Assembly (NCBI RefSeq): GCF_907163135.1
Contig: NZ_CAJQUA010000001.1
Coordinates: 2,557,001 to 2,621,000 of the forward strand
DNA from: Brachymonas denitrificans
GTDB lineage: Bacteria > Pseudomonadota > Gammaproteobacteria > Burkholderiales > Burkholderiaceae_C
DNA: 64,000 nt
Direction of reading: 5' to 3'
The position numbers and the translations under genes were made by a program. Under the pieces are notes generated by a model. That model saw only the letters and a list, made by a program, of their open reading frames with translations, was not told the origin of the DNA and made no database searches. Below, piece after piece: positions 37,914 through 45,000 of this stretch. The first letter of the stretch is position 1, and the number at the start of each line of letters is the position of its first letter.

Positions 37914-39565
37914 ACCGCGAGTCGCAAACCATGGACCAGAAATCCCTGCGCCTGGTCACCGGCAAAAGGGCCGACTTTGCCGCCCTGGCAGGTGACTGCG
38001 TCTGCTTTGCCAATGCTTCGGGTGGCAGCATTCTGATCGGCATTGAAGACGAGCAGGAATTGCCGCCTTCCGAACAACGCATTGATCCCGCCTTGCCGGA
38101 ACTGGTGCGCAAGCGTGTGGCCGAACTCACGGTCAATGTCCAGGTGGTGCCTGAAGTGGTGACCGCTGCCAATGGCGGCGAATACATCGCCTTGAGGGTC
38201 GCGCGCGCTACTGGGGTGGCTTCTACCAGCGATGGTCGTTATTTCCTGCGTGTAGGCGACAGCTGCCGCCGGGTGCTGGGCGATGACGTGCTGCAACTCA
38301 TCAACGACCGGCCTGCCGTGCCCTGGGAGGCGATGACCGGCATGCATATTGCATCGGGCCAGGCAGACGCCCACAAGGTGCGTGATGTTCTTGCAGCCCT
38401 GCGCGCCTCGGACCGGGTCAAGGTTGGCGTCAAGGGCATGGACGACGATGAATTGCTGGCCCACTACGGCCTGGCGGATGCTGGCGTATTGACCAACCTG
38501 GGCGTGCTGATTCTGGGCACCGCGCGGGATCGGGCGCGCCTGGGGACGGCCCCGATTGTGCAGGCGATCAAGTTCGATGAACTGGATCAGAAGATCAACA
38601 AGTGGCTGTGGGACGATTACGCGCTGTCTCCCGTTGAACTGGTGGATGCCATCTGGAACACCATTCCGGATTTTCATGAAAGTTATGAGCTGCCGGATGG
38701 CCTGTACCGCCAGCATCTGCCGGCGTATGACAAGCGGGTGGTGCGCGAACTGCTGGTCAATGCGCTGGTGCACCGCCCTTATACGCAGCGGGGCGACATC
38801 TTCCTGAATCTGCATCCCGACCGGTTCGAGATCGTGAATCCGGGGCGCCTGCCCCTGGGCGTGACGCCGCAGAACATGCTGCATGCCAATCGTCGCCGCA
38901 ATGATCAGTTGGCACGCCTGTTTCATGACCTGCACCTGATGGAAAAGGAAGGCACCGGCTTTGACCTGATGTACGAGGTACAACTCTCGCAGGGGCGCTC
39001 GGTGCCGGTGGTGAAGGAAGGGGCAGACTCGGTATCCGTCACCATCGGGCGTCGTGTGCAAAAGCCTGCGGTCATCCGGCTCATGACGGAGGCGGACGAG
39101 CGCTTTCAGTTGCGTCCGCGCGAGCGCATTACGCTGGGCCTGCTGGCCGCACACGAGAGCCTGACAGCCCGTGAGCTGGCGGCTCATCTGGAGCTGCCCA
39201 ACACCGAGGTGTTGCGGGGGAGTTGGCTGGGACGGCTGATGGCTCTGGGGCTGGTACAGTCATCCGGAAAAACGCAGGCCACCCGTTATTTTGTTCAGCC
39301 GGATTGGCTCAAGGGGGCAGGGCTGGATGGAAGAACCACCCTGAAACGCATGGAGCCACATCGCCTGCGTGCGCTGGTCGTGGAAGATCTGTCCCGTTAC
39401 CCAGGCTCATCGTCTGTCGAGGTGCAGCAGCGCGTGGCTCCCGAGCTGGACCAGCGCACCATCCGGCGGGCATTGGAGGAGCTCCATGCAACCGGTGTGG
39501 TGAGGTACCAAGGTGAGCGCCGTTGGCGCCGCTACTGGTACGAGCCTAACGGACAAATCGACTGA
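37910..39565 (+). CDS. AlbA_2/Schlafen-like plus HATPase_c_4 protein embedded in type I RM operon
   Basis: 551-residue protein translationally coupled to hsdS (ATGA overlap). The N-terminal region (about 15-135) resembles the AlbA_2/Schlafen-like domain, with FANASGGSILIGIED. The middle (about 275-355) matches the ATP-binding HATPase_c_4 family, with VVRELLVNALVHRPY, FEIVNPGRLPLGVTP and MEKEGTGFDLM. The C-terminus (about 410-545) looks like one or two winged-helix domains (LTARELAAHLELP, LDQRTIRRALEELHATGVV). Such proteins are usually called ATP-dependent DNA helicase-related or transcriptional regulators, often in defence loci. Its location between hsdS and hsdM suggests a role tied to the RM system, such as regulation or an added effector. 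The role is inferred, not shown. Confidence 0.85.
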   Translation: MNRESQTMDQKSLRLVTGKRADFAALAGDCVCFANASGGSILIGIEDEQELPPSEQRIDPALPELVRKRVAELTVNVQVVPEVVTAANGGEYIALRVARATGVASTSDGRYFLRVGDSCRRVLGDDVLQLINDRPAVPWEAMTGMHIASGQADAHKVRDVLAALRASDRVKVGVKGMDDDELLAHYGLADAGVLTNLGVLILGTARDRARLGTAPIVQAIKFDELDQKINKWLWDDYALSPVELVDAIWNTIPDFHESYELPDGLYRQHLPAYDKRVVRELLVNALVHRPYTQRGDIFLNLHPDRFEIVNPGRLPLGVTPQNMLHANRRRNDQLARLFHDLHLMEKEGTGFDLMYEVQLSQGRSVPVVKEGADSVSVTIGRRVQKPAVIRLMTEADERFQLRPRERITLGLLAAHESLTARELAAHLELPNTEVLRGSWLGRLMALGLVQSSGKTQATRYFVQPDWLKGAGLDGRTTLKRMEPHRLRALVVEDLSRYPGSSSVEVQQRVAPELDQRTIRRALEELHATGVVRYQGERRWRRYWYEPNGQID

Positions 39566-39566
39566 A

Positions 39567-39695
39567 ATGGCGGAAAAACTCACGCCAGTGTCCTTTAAAA
39601 AAACAAGAAATCTTAATAAATTCAATAACTTGATAAAGACATTCCAGGGATTTTTGTCTTTGGCCATGTGCTTTATGCATGATGACATGCCATGA
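39567..39695 (+). CDS. Possible 42-codon ORF filling the gap before hsdM
   Basis: A frame from ATG 39567, 1 nt after the preceding stop, to TGA 39693-39695, which overlaps the hsdM ATG at 39692. It would encode 42 residues that are Lys/Asn-rich and then hydrophobic (FQGFLSLAMCFMHDDMP end). The segment is strikingly AT-rich and hsdM itself lacks a visible ribosome-binding site, so coupled translation through this frame is conceivable. No recognised family. It could equally be an untranslated promoter region. Confidence 0.35.
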   Translation: MAEKLTPVSFKKTRNLNKFNNLIKTFQGFLSLAMCFMHDDMP

Positions 39696-41164
39696 ATACT
39701 TCCACCCTCGTCCAGAAAGTCTGGAACTTCTGCCACACCCTGCGCGATGACGGCGTGGGCTATGGTGACTACCTGGAGCAGTTGACGTATCTGCTGTTCC
39801 TCAAGCTGGCACACGAATATGCACGGGAACCCTACAACCGCGATACGCGCATTCCGATGGGCTATGGCTGGTCCAGCCTGCGCGTAAAGACCGGCGAACC
39901 GCTGGAGGCGCAGTATCTGGCTATCCTGCACAAGCTCGGGCAGGAGCCGGGCATGCTCGGCGCGATTTTCTTCAAGGCGCAGAACAAGATCCAGGATCCG
40001 GCCAAGCTCAGTCGTCTGGTGCAGATGATTGATGCCGAGGACTGGATCAGTCTGGATACCGACACCAAGGGTGACCTGTACGAAGGCCTGCTGCAGAAAA
40101 ACGCGGAAGACACCAAGAGCGGAGCGGGGCAATACTTCACGCCGCGTGCCCTGATCGAGGCGATGGTGGCTTGCGTGCGTCCCGAGCCGATGAAGACCAT
40201 TGCCGACCCGGCCTGCGGCACCGGAGGTTTTTTCCTGGGTGCGTACAACTGGCTGAACCGACCCGAGGCCAGGCTGGACAAGCGCCAGAAGGCCTTCCTG
40301 AAAGACCAGACCTTCTTTGGCAACGAGATCGTTCCCAACACGCGCCGCATGTGCCTGATGAACCTGTTCTTGCACAACATCGGAGAGCTTGTGGGGGAAC
40401 CTTCCATCGACCGCTCCGATGCGCTGATCAGCGAACCCGGGCGCAAGGTGGACTACGTGCTGGCCAACCCTCCTTTCGGCAAGAAAAGCAGCATGACCAT
40501 CACCAACGAGGATGGAGAAGAAGACCGGGATGCGCTGACTTATGAGCGCCAGGACTTCTGGGAAACCACCTCGAACAAGCAGCTCAATTTTCTGCAGCAC
40601 ATCGTCAGCATGCTCAAGGTGGACGGCAAGGCTGCCGTGGTATTGCCGGACAACGTGCTGTTTGAAGGGGGCGCGGGCGAAAAGATCCGGCGCAAGCTGC
40701 TGGAAAACTGCGACGTGCATACCATCCTCCGCCTGCCGACCGGGATTTTCTATGCACAGGGCGTCAAGGCCAACGTGGTGTTCTTCGACAATGCGCCCAA
40801 GGACGGGCGCGTCCATACCCAGGGTATCTGGTTTTATGACCTGCGCACAAACAAGCACTTTACGCTGAAGACGCGCACGCTCAAGCTGGCGGACCTGCAG
40901 GACTTCATCCAGTGCTACCACCCGGAGAATCGCCACGAACGGCAAGAGTCGGAGCGGTTCAGGTATTTCAGTTACGAGGAACTGATGGCCCGGGACAAGG
41001 CCAGTCTGGATATTTTCTGGCTCAAGGATGAGAGTCTGGACAATCTGGATGACTTGCCGCCTCCGGATGTGCTGCAGCAGGAAATCATCGAGCACCTGGA
41101 GGCTGCCTTGTCGGCCTTTCGCGATGTGGCTGCGGCCTTGCCGAAAGTCCAGCCTGCTTCCTGA
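39692..41164 (+). CDS. hsdM: Type I restriction-modification N6-adenine methyltransferase HsdM
   Basis: Modification subunit that methylates adenine in the HsdS-specified site. The 490-residue product has an N-terminal helical HsdM_N domain (VWNFCHTLRDDGVGYGDYLE), the SAM-binding motif DPACGTGGF at residues 172-180, and the catalytic NPPF at 259-262. The GQYFTPRALIEAMV segment before motif I is typical. The start was chosen to match the family N-terminus. The preceding 126 nt are AT-rich with no clear Shine-Dalgarno sequence, and may hold a separate promoter so methylation can be established apart from hsdR. Confidence 0.96.
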   Translation: MNTSTLVQKVWNFCHTLRDDGVGYGDYLEQLTYLLFLKLAHEYAREPYNRDTRIPMGYGWSSLRVKTGEPLEAQYLAILHKLGQEPGMLGAIFFKAQNKIQDPAKLSRLVQMIDAEDWISLDTDTKGDLYEGLLQKNAEDTKSGAGQYFTPRALIEAMVACVRPEPMKTIADPACGTGGFFLGAYNWLNRPEARLDKRQKAFLKDQTFFGNEIVPNTRRMCLMNLFLHNIGELVGEPSIDRSDALISEPGRKVDYVLANPPFGKKSSMTITNEDGEEDRDALTYERQDFWETTSNKQLNFLQHIVSMLKVDGKAAVVLPDNVLFEGGAGEKIRRKLLENCDVHTILRLPTGIFYAQGVKANVVFFDNAPKDGRVHTQGIWFYDLRTNKHFTLKTRTLKLADLQDFIQCYHPENRHERQESERFRYFSYEELMARDKASLDIFWLKDESLDNLDDLPPPDVLQQEIIEHLEAALSAFRDVAAALPKVQPAS

Positions 41165-41182
41165 GCGCGGAGTTACCCGGCA

Positions 41183-42042
41183 TTGCCTGACCTGTCCACC
41201 ACCCTCTGGCTCTTCACCGCCGCCTTCGCCGCCAGCGCCCTGGGCGGCGTGCTGGGCATGGCCAGCGGCATTTTCATCGTGCCGATGCTGACGCTGCTGT
41301 TCGGGGTGGATATCCACGGCGCGATTGGCGCCAGCCTGATTTCGGTGATTGCGTGTTCCTGTGGCAGTGCGGCGGCCTTCCTGAAGGAGCGGCTGACGAA
41401 TGTGCGGCTGGCCATCGTGCTGGAGACGGCGACGACGATTGGCGCGCTGACGGGAGTGTTCCTGATCGGGATGGTGTCCACCGCCTTTTTGTACGGGCTG
41501 TTTGCGCTGATCCTGCTGGTATCGGCGCGGCAGATGCTGGCGCTGCGCAAGGAGCGGGTGGCGGCCGAGACGGCTGATGCACGCAGCTGGTCGACCGCTC
41601 TGCTTCTGCATGGCACGTTTTCTGACCGGGTGCTGGGGCGCGAAGTGAGCTATCAGGTGGGTAATCTGCCGCTAGGGCTGGGCCTGATGTACGGGGCCGG
41701 CGTTATTTCCGCGCTGCTGGGGCTCCGGCGTGCTGAAAATTCCCGCCATGGACACGGCCTTGCGGCTGCCGATCAAGGTCTCGTCGGCTACCTCCAACTT
41801 CATGATCGGTGTGACGGCGGCGGCCAGTGCGGGGGCGTATTTCGTGCGTGGGGACATCGACATCGGCGTTGCCGGGCCGGTGGCGCTGGGTTCGGTGGTG
41901 GGGGGCCTTGCTCGGCGCGCGGTTGCTGATGGGCCTGCCGGCGGACCGGTTGCGGCTGTTCTTTGCCGTGGTGCTGGTGCTGCTGGCAGTGCAGATGGGG
42001 CTGAGCGCGCTGGGTGTCAGTCTGCCGGGAGGCGGTGCATGA
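41183..42042 (+). pseudogene. TauE/SafE-family permease with two frameshifts
   Basis: A sulfite/organosulfonate-type exporter family gene broken by two frame changes. Frame 1, from TTG 41183, gives the N-terminal helices (LGGVLGMASGIFIVPMLTLL, GASLISVIACSCGSAAAF). Near 41720 the homology continues one base out of frame as GSGVLKIPAMDTALRLP, consistent with loss of 2 or 5 nt. At the six-G run 41900-41905 it shifts again, consistent with one extra G, to GALLGARLLMGLPADRLRLF and the natural stop at 42042. That stop overlaps the DUF1634 start by 4 nt. Stitched together the protein would be about 285 residues. Real decay and sequencing indels cannot be told apart here. Confidence 0.85.
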
Positions 42043-42359
42043 AGCCGCAGGCTCCGAAAGGCATGGAGCGCCGCGATCTGTGGCTGGCAGCCCTGCTGTG
42101 GTTCGGCACCTGGCTGGCGTCGGGCGTGATTGCGCTGGGAATCGGGCTGGATCTGCTGCAGCGTTATGCCGGCATGCCCGCGATCGGCATCAGTGGGCTG
42201 ACGCTGGTGACCGCAGGCGTCGGCCTGTTCATCCTGCTGTCGGTGGCGCGGGTGCTGGCGATGTTGCTGATGTTCCTGCGCGAGCGGGATCGCGTTTATG
42301 CGGGCATTGCCGCACTGGTGTTGCTGATCATGGCGGCCGGGGTATGGCTGGGGCTATAG
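42039..42359 (+). CDS. DUF1634 membrane protein
   Basis: 106-residue protein with three likely helices: LAALLWFGTWLASGVIALGI, ISGLTLVTAGVGLFILLSV, and YAGIAALVLLIMAAGVWLGL. The pattern fits DUF1634, a family commonly encoded directly after TauE/SafE permeases and probably working with them. The ATG overlaps the stop of the upstream permease. If the permease frameshifts are real, this gene may be on the way to loss. It ends 84 nt before the convergent cupin gene. Confidence 0.8.
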   Translation: MKPQAPKGMERRDLWLAALLWFGTWLASGVIALGIGLDLLQRYAGMPAIGISGLTLVTAGVGLFILLSVARVLAMLLMFLRERDRVYAGIAALVLLIMAAGVWLGL

Positions 42360-42443
42360 CGCCGGGGAATAGCACGCAGGCGCGCAACTGCGCAACCGCC
42401 ATCACGCCAGGCGCGATGCAAACCTCCTCCCCGAGACGATGGC

Positions 42444-42779
42444 CTATTTCACTTCGCCCTTGATCATCACCAGCAGCATCTTGAACCCGCCCAGCGGCTT
42501 GATGGCATGCGTGATGTTGGCCGGCATCAGCAGCGAGTCGCCTTCGCCCACGAGGTGCGTCACGCCGCCGATGGGCACTTCCGCGCGGCCCTCGACGCCG
42601 ACGACGAGGGCATCATAGGGAGCGGTATGTTCGCTCAGCCCCTCGTTGCCGTCGAAGGCGAACAGGGTGACGCTGCCGGCGGAGTTCTTCACCAGCATGC
42701 GGCTTACGACGGCCTTGTCCTGGTATTGCAGCAGCTGCTTGAGGTTGCGCACTTCCGGTGCGCTGTCTTTGGCGTCCAT
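42444..42779 (-). CDS. Small single-domain cupin protein
   Basis: 111-residue single-domain cupin. The core carries LSEHTAPYDALVVGVEGRAEVP for motif 1 and GDSLLMPANITHAIKP for motif 2, so metal-binding histidines are present. A strong AAGGAGG ribosome-binding site precedes the ATG. It lies 20 nt after the hemerythrin gene on the same strand and is probably co-transcribed with it. That suggests a shared role in oxygen, nitric oxide or metal stress. The substrate is unknown. Confidence 0.85.
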   Translation of the reverse strand: MDAKDSAPEVRNLKQLLQYQDKAVVSRMLVKNSAGSVTLFAFDGNEGLSEHTAPYDALVVGVEGRAEVPIGGVTHLVGEGDSLLMPANITHAIKPLGGFKMLLVMIKGEVK

Positions 42780-42799
42780 GGCTTGCCTCCTTGTGAGGC

Positions 42800-43375
42800 T
42801 CAGTGTACGCCATGGGAGTGCTGGCTGTGCGCGGCGGCTGGGTAGCGGGCGATCAGGGATTCGAGCAGGGCATGCAGTTGCTGATGCCGCCCCGGGCCGA
42901 TGACGCGGGCCTCGTGCTCTTCGAACTGGTCGAACAGGGTCTGCAGCGCTTCTGCGTCGAGCAGGTTTTCGGCCATGGGAAAGAGCACGTTGTTTTCCTT
43001 GGCGATATGGCTGCGCATGAGCGTGACGTAGCCGCGCAGGGCAGTGAGGAAGGCGTCGGGGCGAAACTCCGGGCCCAGCGCCTGTTCCATGGCCTGCAGC
43101 CAGGCGCGTCCCTGCGTGTGGTCGTGCAGCATGACGGCGATGGGGCCGCTTTCGGACGGCAGGCCGGCATGGACCATGGCGGGGAACAGGAATCCTTCTT
43201 CCTTGCCGTGGTGACAGCTGTCACCGAATTCGCGCAGAAAGCCGAGCAATTCCACGGCATCGCTGGCGGCGATGGGCTGGCCTGCAGCCAGGGCCCGGCT
43301 CATGCCATCCAGGAGCCGGAAAGAGGACAGGATGGCGTCGTGTTCATGCATGAGGTCGTCGATAGCCAGACTCAT
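42800..43375 (-). CDS. Hemerythrin HHE-domain protein
   Basis: 191-residue di-iron hemerythrin-like protein. Candidate ligands are spaced as expected: H12 (MHEHD), H55/H56 and E60 (CHHGKEEGFLFP), H84/H86 (LHDH), and H123 with E127 (SHIAKEN). The C-terminus is His-rich (AHSQHSHGVH). Such proteins bind O2 or NO or repair iron-sulfur centres under nitrosative stress. The start at 43375 has a good AAGGAG site; the upstream in-frame extension overlaps the promoter. A palindromic operator covers the predicted transcription start. It leads a two-gene operon with the cupin. Confidence 0.88.
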   Translation of the reverse strand: MSLAIDDLMHEHDAILSSFRLLDGMSRALAAGQPIAASDAVELLGFLREFGDSCHHGKEEGFLFPAMVHAGLPSESGPIAVMLHDHTQGRAWLQAMEQALGPEFRPDAFLTALRGYVTLMRSHIAKENNVLFPMAENLLDAEALQTLFDQFEEHEARVIGPGRHQQLHALLESLIARYPAAAHSQHSHGVH

Positions 43376-43434
43376 GGGGTTCTCCTTGTTGAAAAGTGGG
43401 CGGTATGGATCGCGCAGCTGATACAACAAAGAAA

Positions 43435-43482
43435 AACATCTGCCGATGTTCGTTTTATAAACGGATCGGCAGTGCAGGGCAA
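43435..43482 (-). promoter_or_regulatory. Hemerythrin promoter with palindromic operator
   Basis: On the minus strand TTGCCC (43482-43477), a 17-nt spacer and TATAAA (43459-43454) form a good sigma-70 promoter. The predicted start site, near 43447, falls inside the perfect palindrome AACATC-TGCC-GATGTT at 43435-43450. This placement suggests repression by a dimeric regulator, possibly a NO or oxygen sensor given the downstream gene. Confidence 0.6.
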
Positions 43483-43574
43483 ACACGGCGCCTATTCAGA
43501 CATGGGTAGCGGGGCTATTGGGACGTCGAACGATTGGCTGCGTTCCACCTGGCCGCTACTGTTCCAAGGCGGCC

Positions 43575-44015
43575 TCAGCGGCTGCTGCCCCAGTACAGCA
43601 CGCTGCTGCGATCGGGCGCAATGGCGAGTGCATGCTGCACGCCAGAACCGCCATCGGGTTCAGCACAGGCATAAGTGGTGTAGCCGTCGAGTTTTTTCGG
43701 GACCCATTTGCGCTCGAAAGCGGGGGCGGGCAACTGGGCTGCCTCGGCCGGCTGGCAGGCGGCCGGAGGTGCCCACTGGTGCTGGGCGGGCAGCGTGAAG
43801 GTCACCAGGCTTTCATTGCTGTCCAGGTTGTGGACTTCGCGGATGTTGCTAGCCTCTTCCGGCAGCCAGCGCGGGATCCAGCCCTGGTCCATAGCGCCGG
43901 CCTTGGCGGCTTCGATCTGGCTGGAATACTTGGCTTCCTGCACGTCGCCGGAGCAGGCGGCCAAGGTCAGGGTCAGGGTGGTGGCGGCGAACAGGGTGAG
44001 GGTACGAGTGCGCAT
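43575..44015 (-). CDS. Putative lipoprotein, 146 residues
   Basis: 146-residue protein with a lipoprotein signal peptide (FAATTLTLTLAAC; lipid-modified cysteine C21). The mature part is soluble, with DQGWIPRWLPEEASNIREVH followed by a beta-rich region and two or three cysteines (AACQP, YACAEPD) that may form a disulfide. No named family is recognised with confidence. It should be anchored to the inner or outer membrane facing the periplasm. Its upstream region contains a TATAAA -10-like element and a GACCG/CGGTC dyad. Confidence 0.75.
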   Translation of the reverse strand: MRTRTLTLFAATTLTLTLAACSGDVQEAKYSSQIEAAKAGAMDQGWIPRWLPEEASNIREVHNLDSNESLVTFTLPAQHQWAPPAACQPAEAAQLPAPAFERKWVPKKLDGYTTYACAEPDGGSGVQHALAIAPDRSSVLYWGSSR

Positions 44016-44044
44016 GGATATGAGGTGGTTCTTGTAAAGCCGCG

Positions 44045-44125
44045 TTTATACGTCACTGTCGCAAATGAAACCGACCGAACGGTCACTTTTGTGCCTGCAT
44101 GTGACGGTGGCCGCGAAGCCGTCAC
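44045..44125. promoter_or_regulatory. Dyads upstream of the lipoprotein gene
   Basis: The 313-nt gap 44016-44328 holds, from left to right, a minus-strand TATAAA (44050-44045), the perfect dyad GACCG-AA-CGGTC (44073-44084) near the expected -35 position, and the dyad GTGACGG/CCGTCAC (44101-44107 and 44119-44125). The remainder contains a broken small ORF. The GACCG/CGGTC dyad resembles operators of TetR-type repressors, but no such gene is adjacent. Confidence 0.35.
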
Positions 44126-44131
44126 CTTTGG

Positions 44132-44234
44132 TCACGACTTCCGACGTTGAAGCGCGTGAATCAGGCCGTAGAGCGTCACGCCCAGCAGCAGAGGGTAGAT
44201 GGCCAGCAGGTCGATGGCGAATCAGGATATCCAT
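44132..44234 (-). pseudogene. Broken or mis-sequenced 33-codon membrane peptide gene
   Basis: A minus-strand ATG at 44234 with AGGAA 6 nt upstream begins MDIL and then, one base out of frame, continues FAIDLLAIYPLLLGVTLYG and LIHALQRRKS to a TGA at 44134-44132. Removing a single base gives a 33-residue one-helix membrane protein with a basic tail. As written the frame is broken. It is either a decayed small gene or a sequencing indel. Confidence 0.35.
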
Positions 44235-44328
44235 GCCAGTTCCTGTCACGTGGAAGGCAACGCATCACATGTCCATGTGTGCGATAGGGAATTTTGCTGC
44301 GCTATCATGGCTCCACTGTTTTTACTTC

Positions 44329-44817
44329 ATGACTGCCATGTCCCGCAAGCCCCATTCCTCCCGCCGCCAGCTTCTCCAGATTTCCGCCGTCGCCACGCTG
44401 CTGCCCCTGATGGGCATGGCGCGCGCGCAATCTGCCCTGCCGCAGGTAGAGGTATGGAAAGACGCCAGTTGCGGCTGTTGCAAGGACTGGATCGCGCACA
44501 TGCAAAAAAACGGCTTCCGCGTGCGTGCGCACGAGAGCGGCAACAACGCCATCCGCGCGCGCTTGGGGCTGGCGCAGCAGTATGCGTCCTGCCATACGGC
44601 GCTGGTGGGCGGTTATGTGATCGAGGGGCATGTGCCGGCATCGGACGTCAAGCGCCTGTTGGGCGAGCGTCCCAGGGCGCTGGGTCTGGCGGTGCCGGGC
44701 ATGCCGATTGGCTCTCCGGGCATGGATGGCCCGGTCTACGGCGGCCGCCGCGACCCCTATGCCGTGCTGCTGGTGCAGCGCGACGGCAGCAGCCGCGTGT
44801 TCAAGCGCTACGCGTGA
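44329..44817 (+). CDS. DUF411 metal-binding exported protein
   Basis: 162-residue exported protein of the DUF411 family, often linked to copper or other metal handling. The N-terminus carries a twin-arginine-like signal (SRRQLLQ at residues 11-17, then ISAVATLLPLMGMARA). The mature domain starts VEVWKDASCGCCKDWI with cysteines at 48, 50 and 51, followed by ASCHTALVGGYVIEGHVPA with a further Cys-X-His pair. These likely form a metal site. ATG 44329 was chosen; ATG 44338 is also possible. The nearest downstream gene, rdgC, is separated by a hairpin. Confidence 0.88.
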   Translation: MTAMSRKPHSSRRQLLQISAVATLLPLMGMARAQSALPQVEVWKDASCGCCKDWIAHMQKNGFRVRAHESGNNAIRARLGLAQQYASCHTALVGGYVIEGHVPASDVKRLLGERPRALGLAVPGMPIGSPGMDGPVYGGRRDPYAVLLVQRDGSSRVFKRYA

Positions 44818-44944
44818 CTTCCTGCACACGGATGCTTCGCCAGACCGGCTAGGATATCGGTATTGGCGCCACGGCGGCGCAGCCCGTAGATGCGCTGGGC
44901 GCATCGCGGCATTGCCCCCGTGTGCATGGCCCTTGCCAGACCTG

Positions 44945-44970
44945 ATCGCCCCGGTCGAATCCGGGGCGAT
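44945..44970 (+). terminator. Perfect 10-bp hairpin between DUF411 gene and rdgC
   Basis: ATCGCCCCGG (44945-44954) pairs perfectly with CCGGGGCGAT (44961-44970) around the loop TCGAAT, followed by TGCTTTCTGG. It lies 30 nt before the rdgC GTG. It could terminate the DUF411 transcript or lie in the rdgC leader. The loop sequence resembles a tRNA T-arm but is one base short and no tRNA surrounds it. Confidence 0.5.
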
Positions 44971-45000
44971 TGCTTTCTGGCTGCAACCCAAAGGAAAGCA

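Noticed and set aside
33553-41182. Mobile island carrying the RM operon
   Set aside because: No integrase, transposase, tRNA border or flanking direct repeats were seen. Only the hsdS TRDs and a short gap are AT-rich.
44945-44970. tRNA gene or tRNA-derived attachment site
   Set aside because: Only a T-arm-like hairpin is present, with a loop of six instead of seven bases and no acceptor, D or anticodon arm around it.
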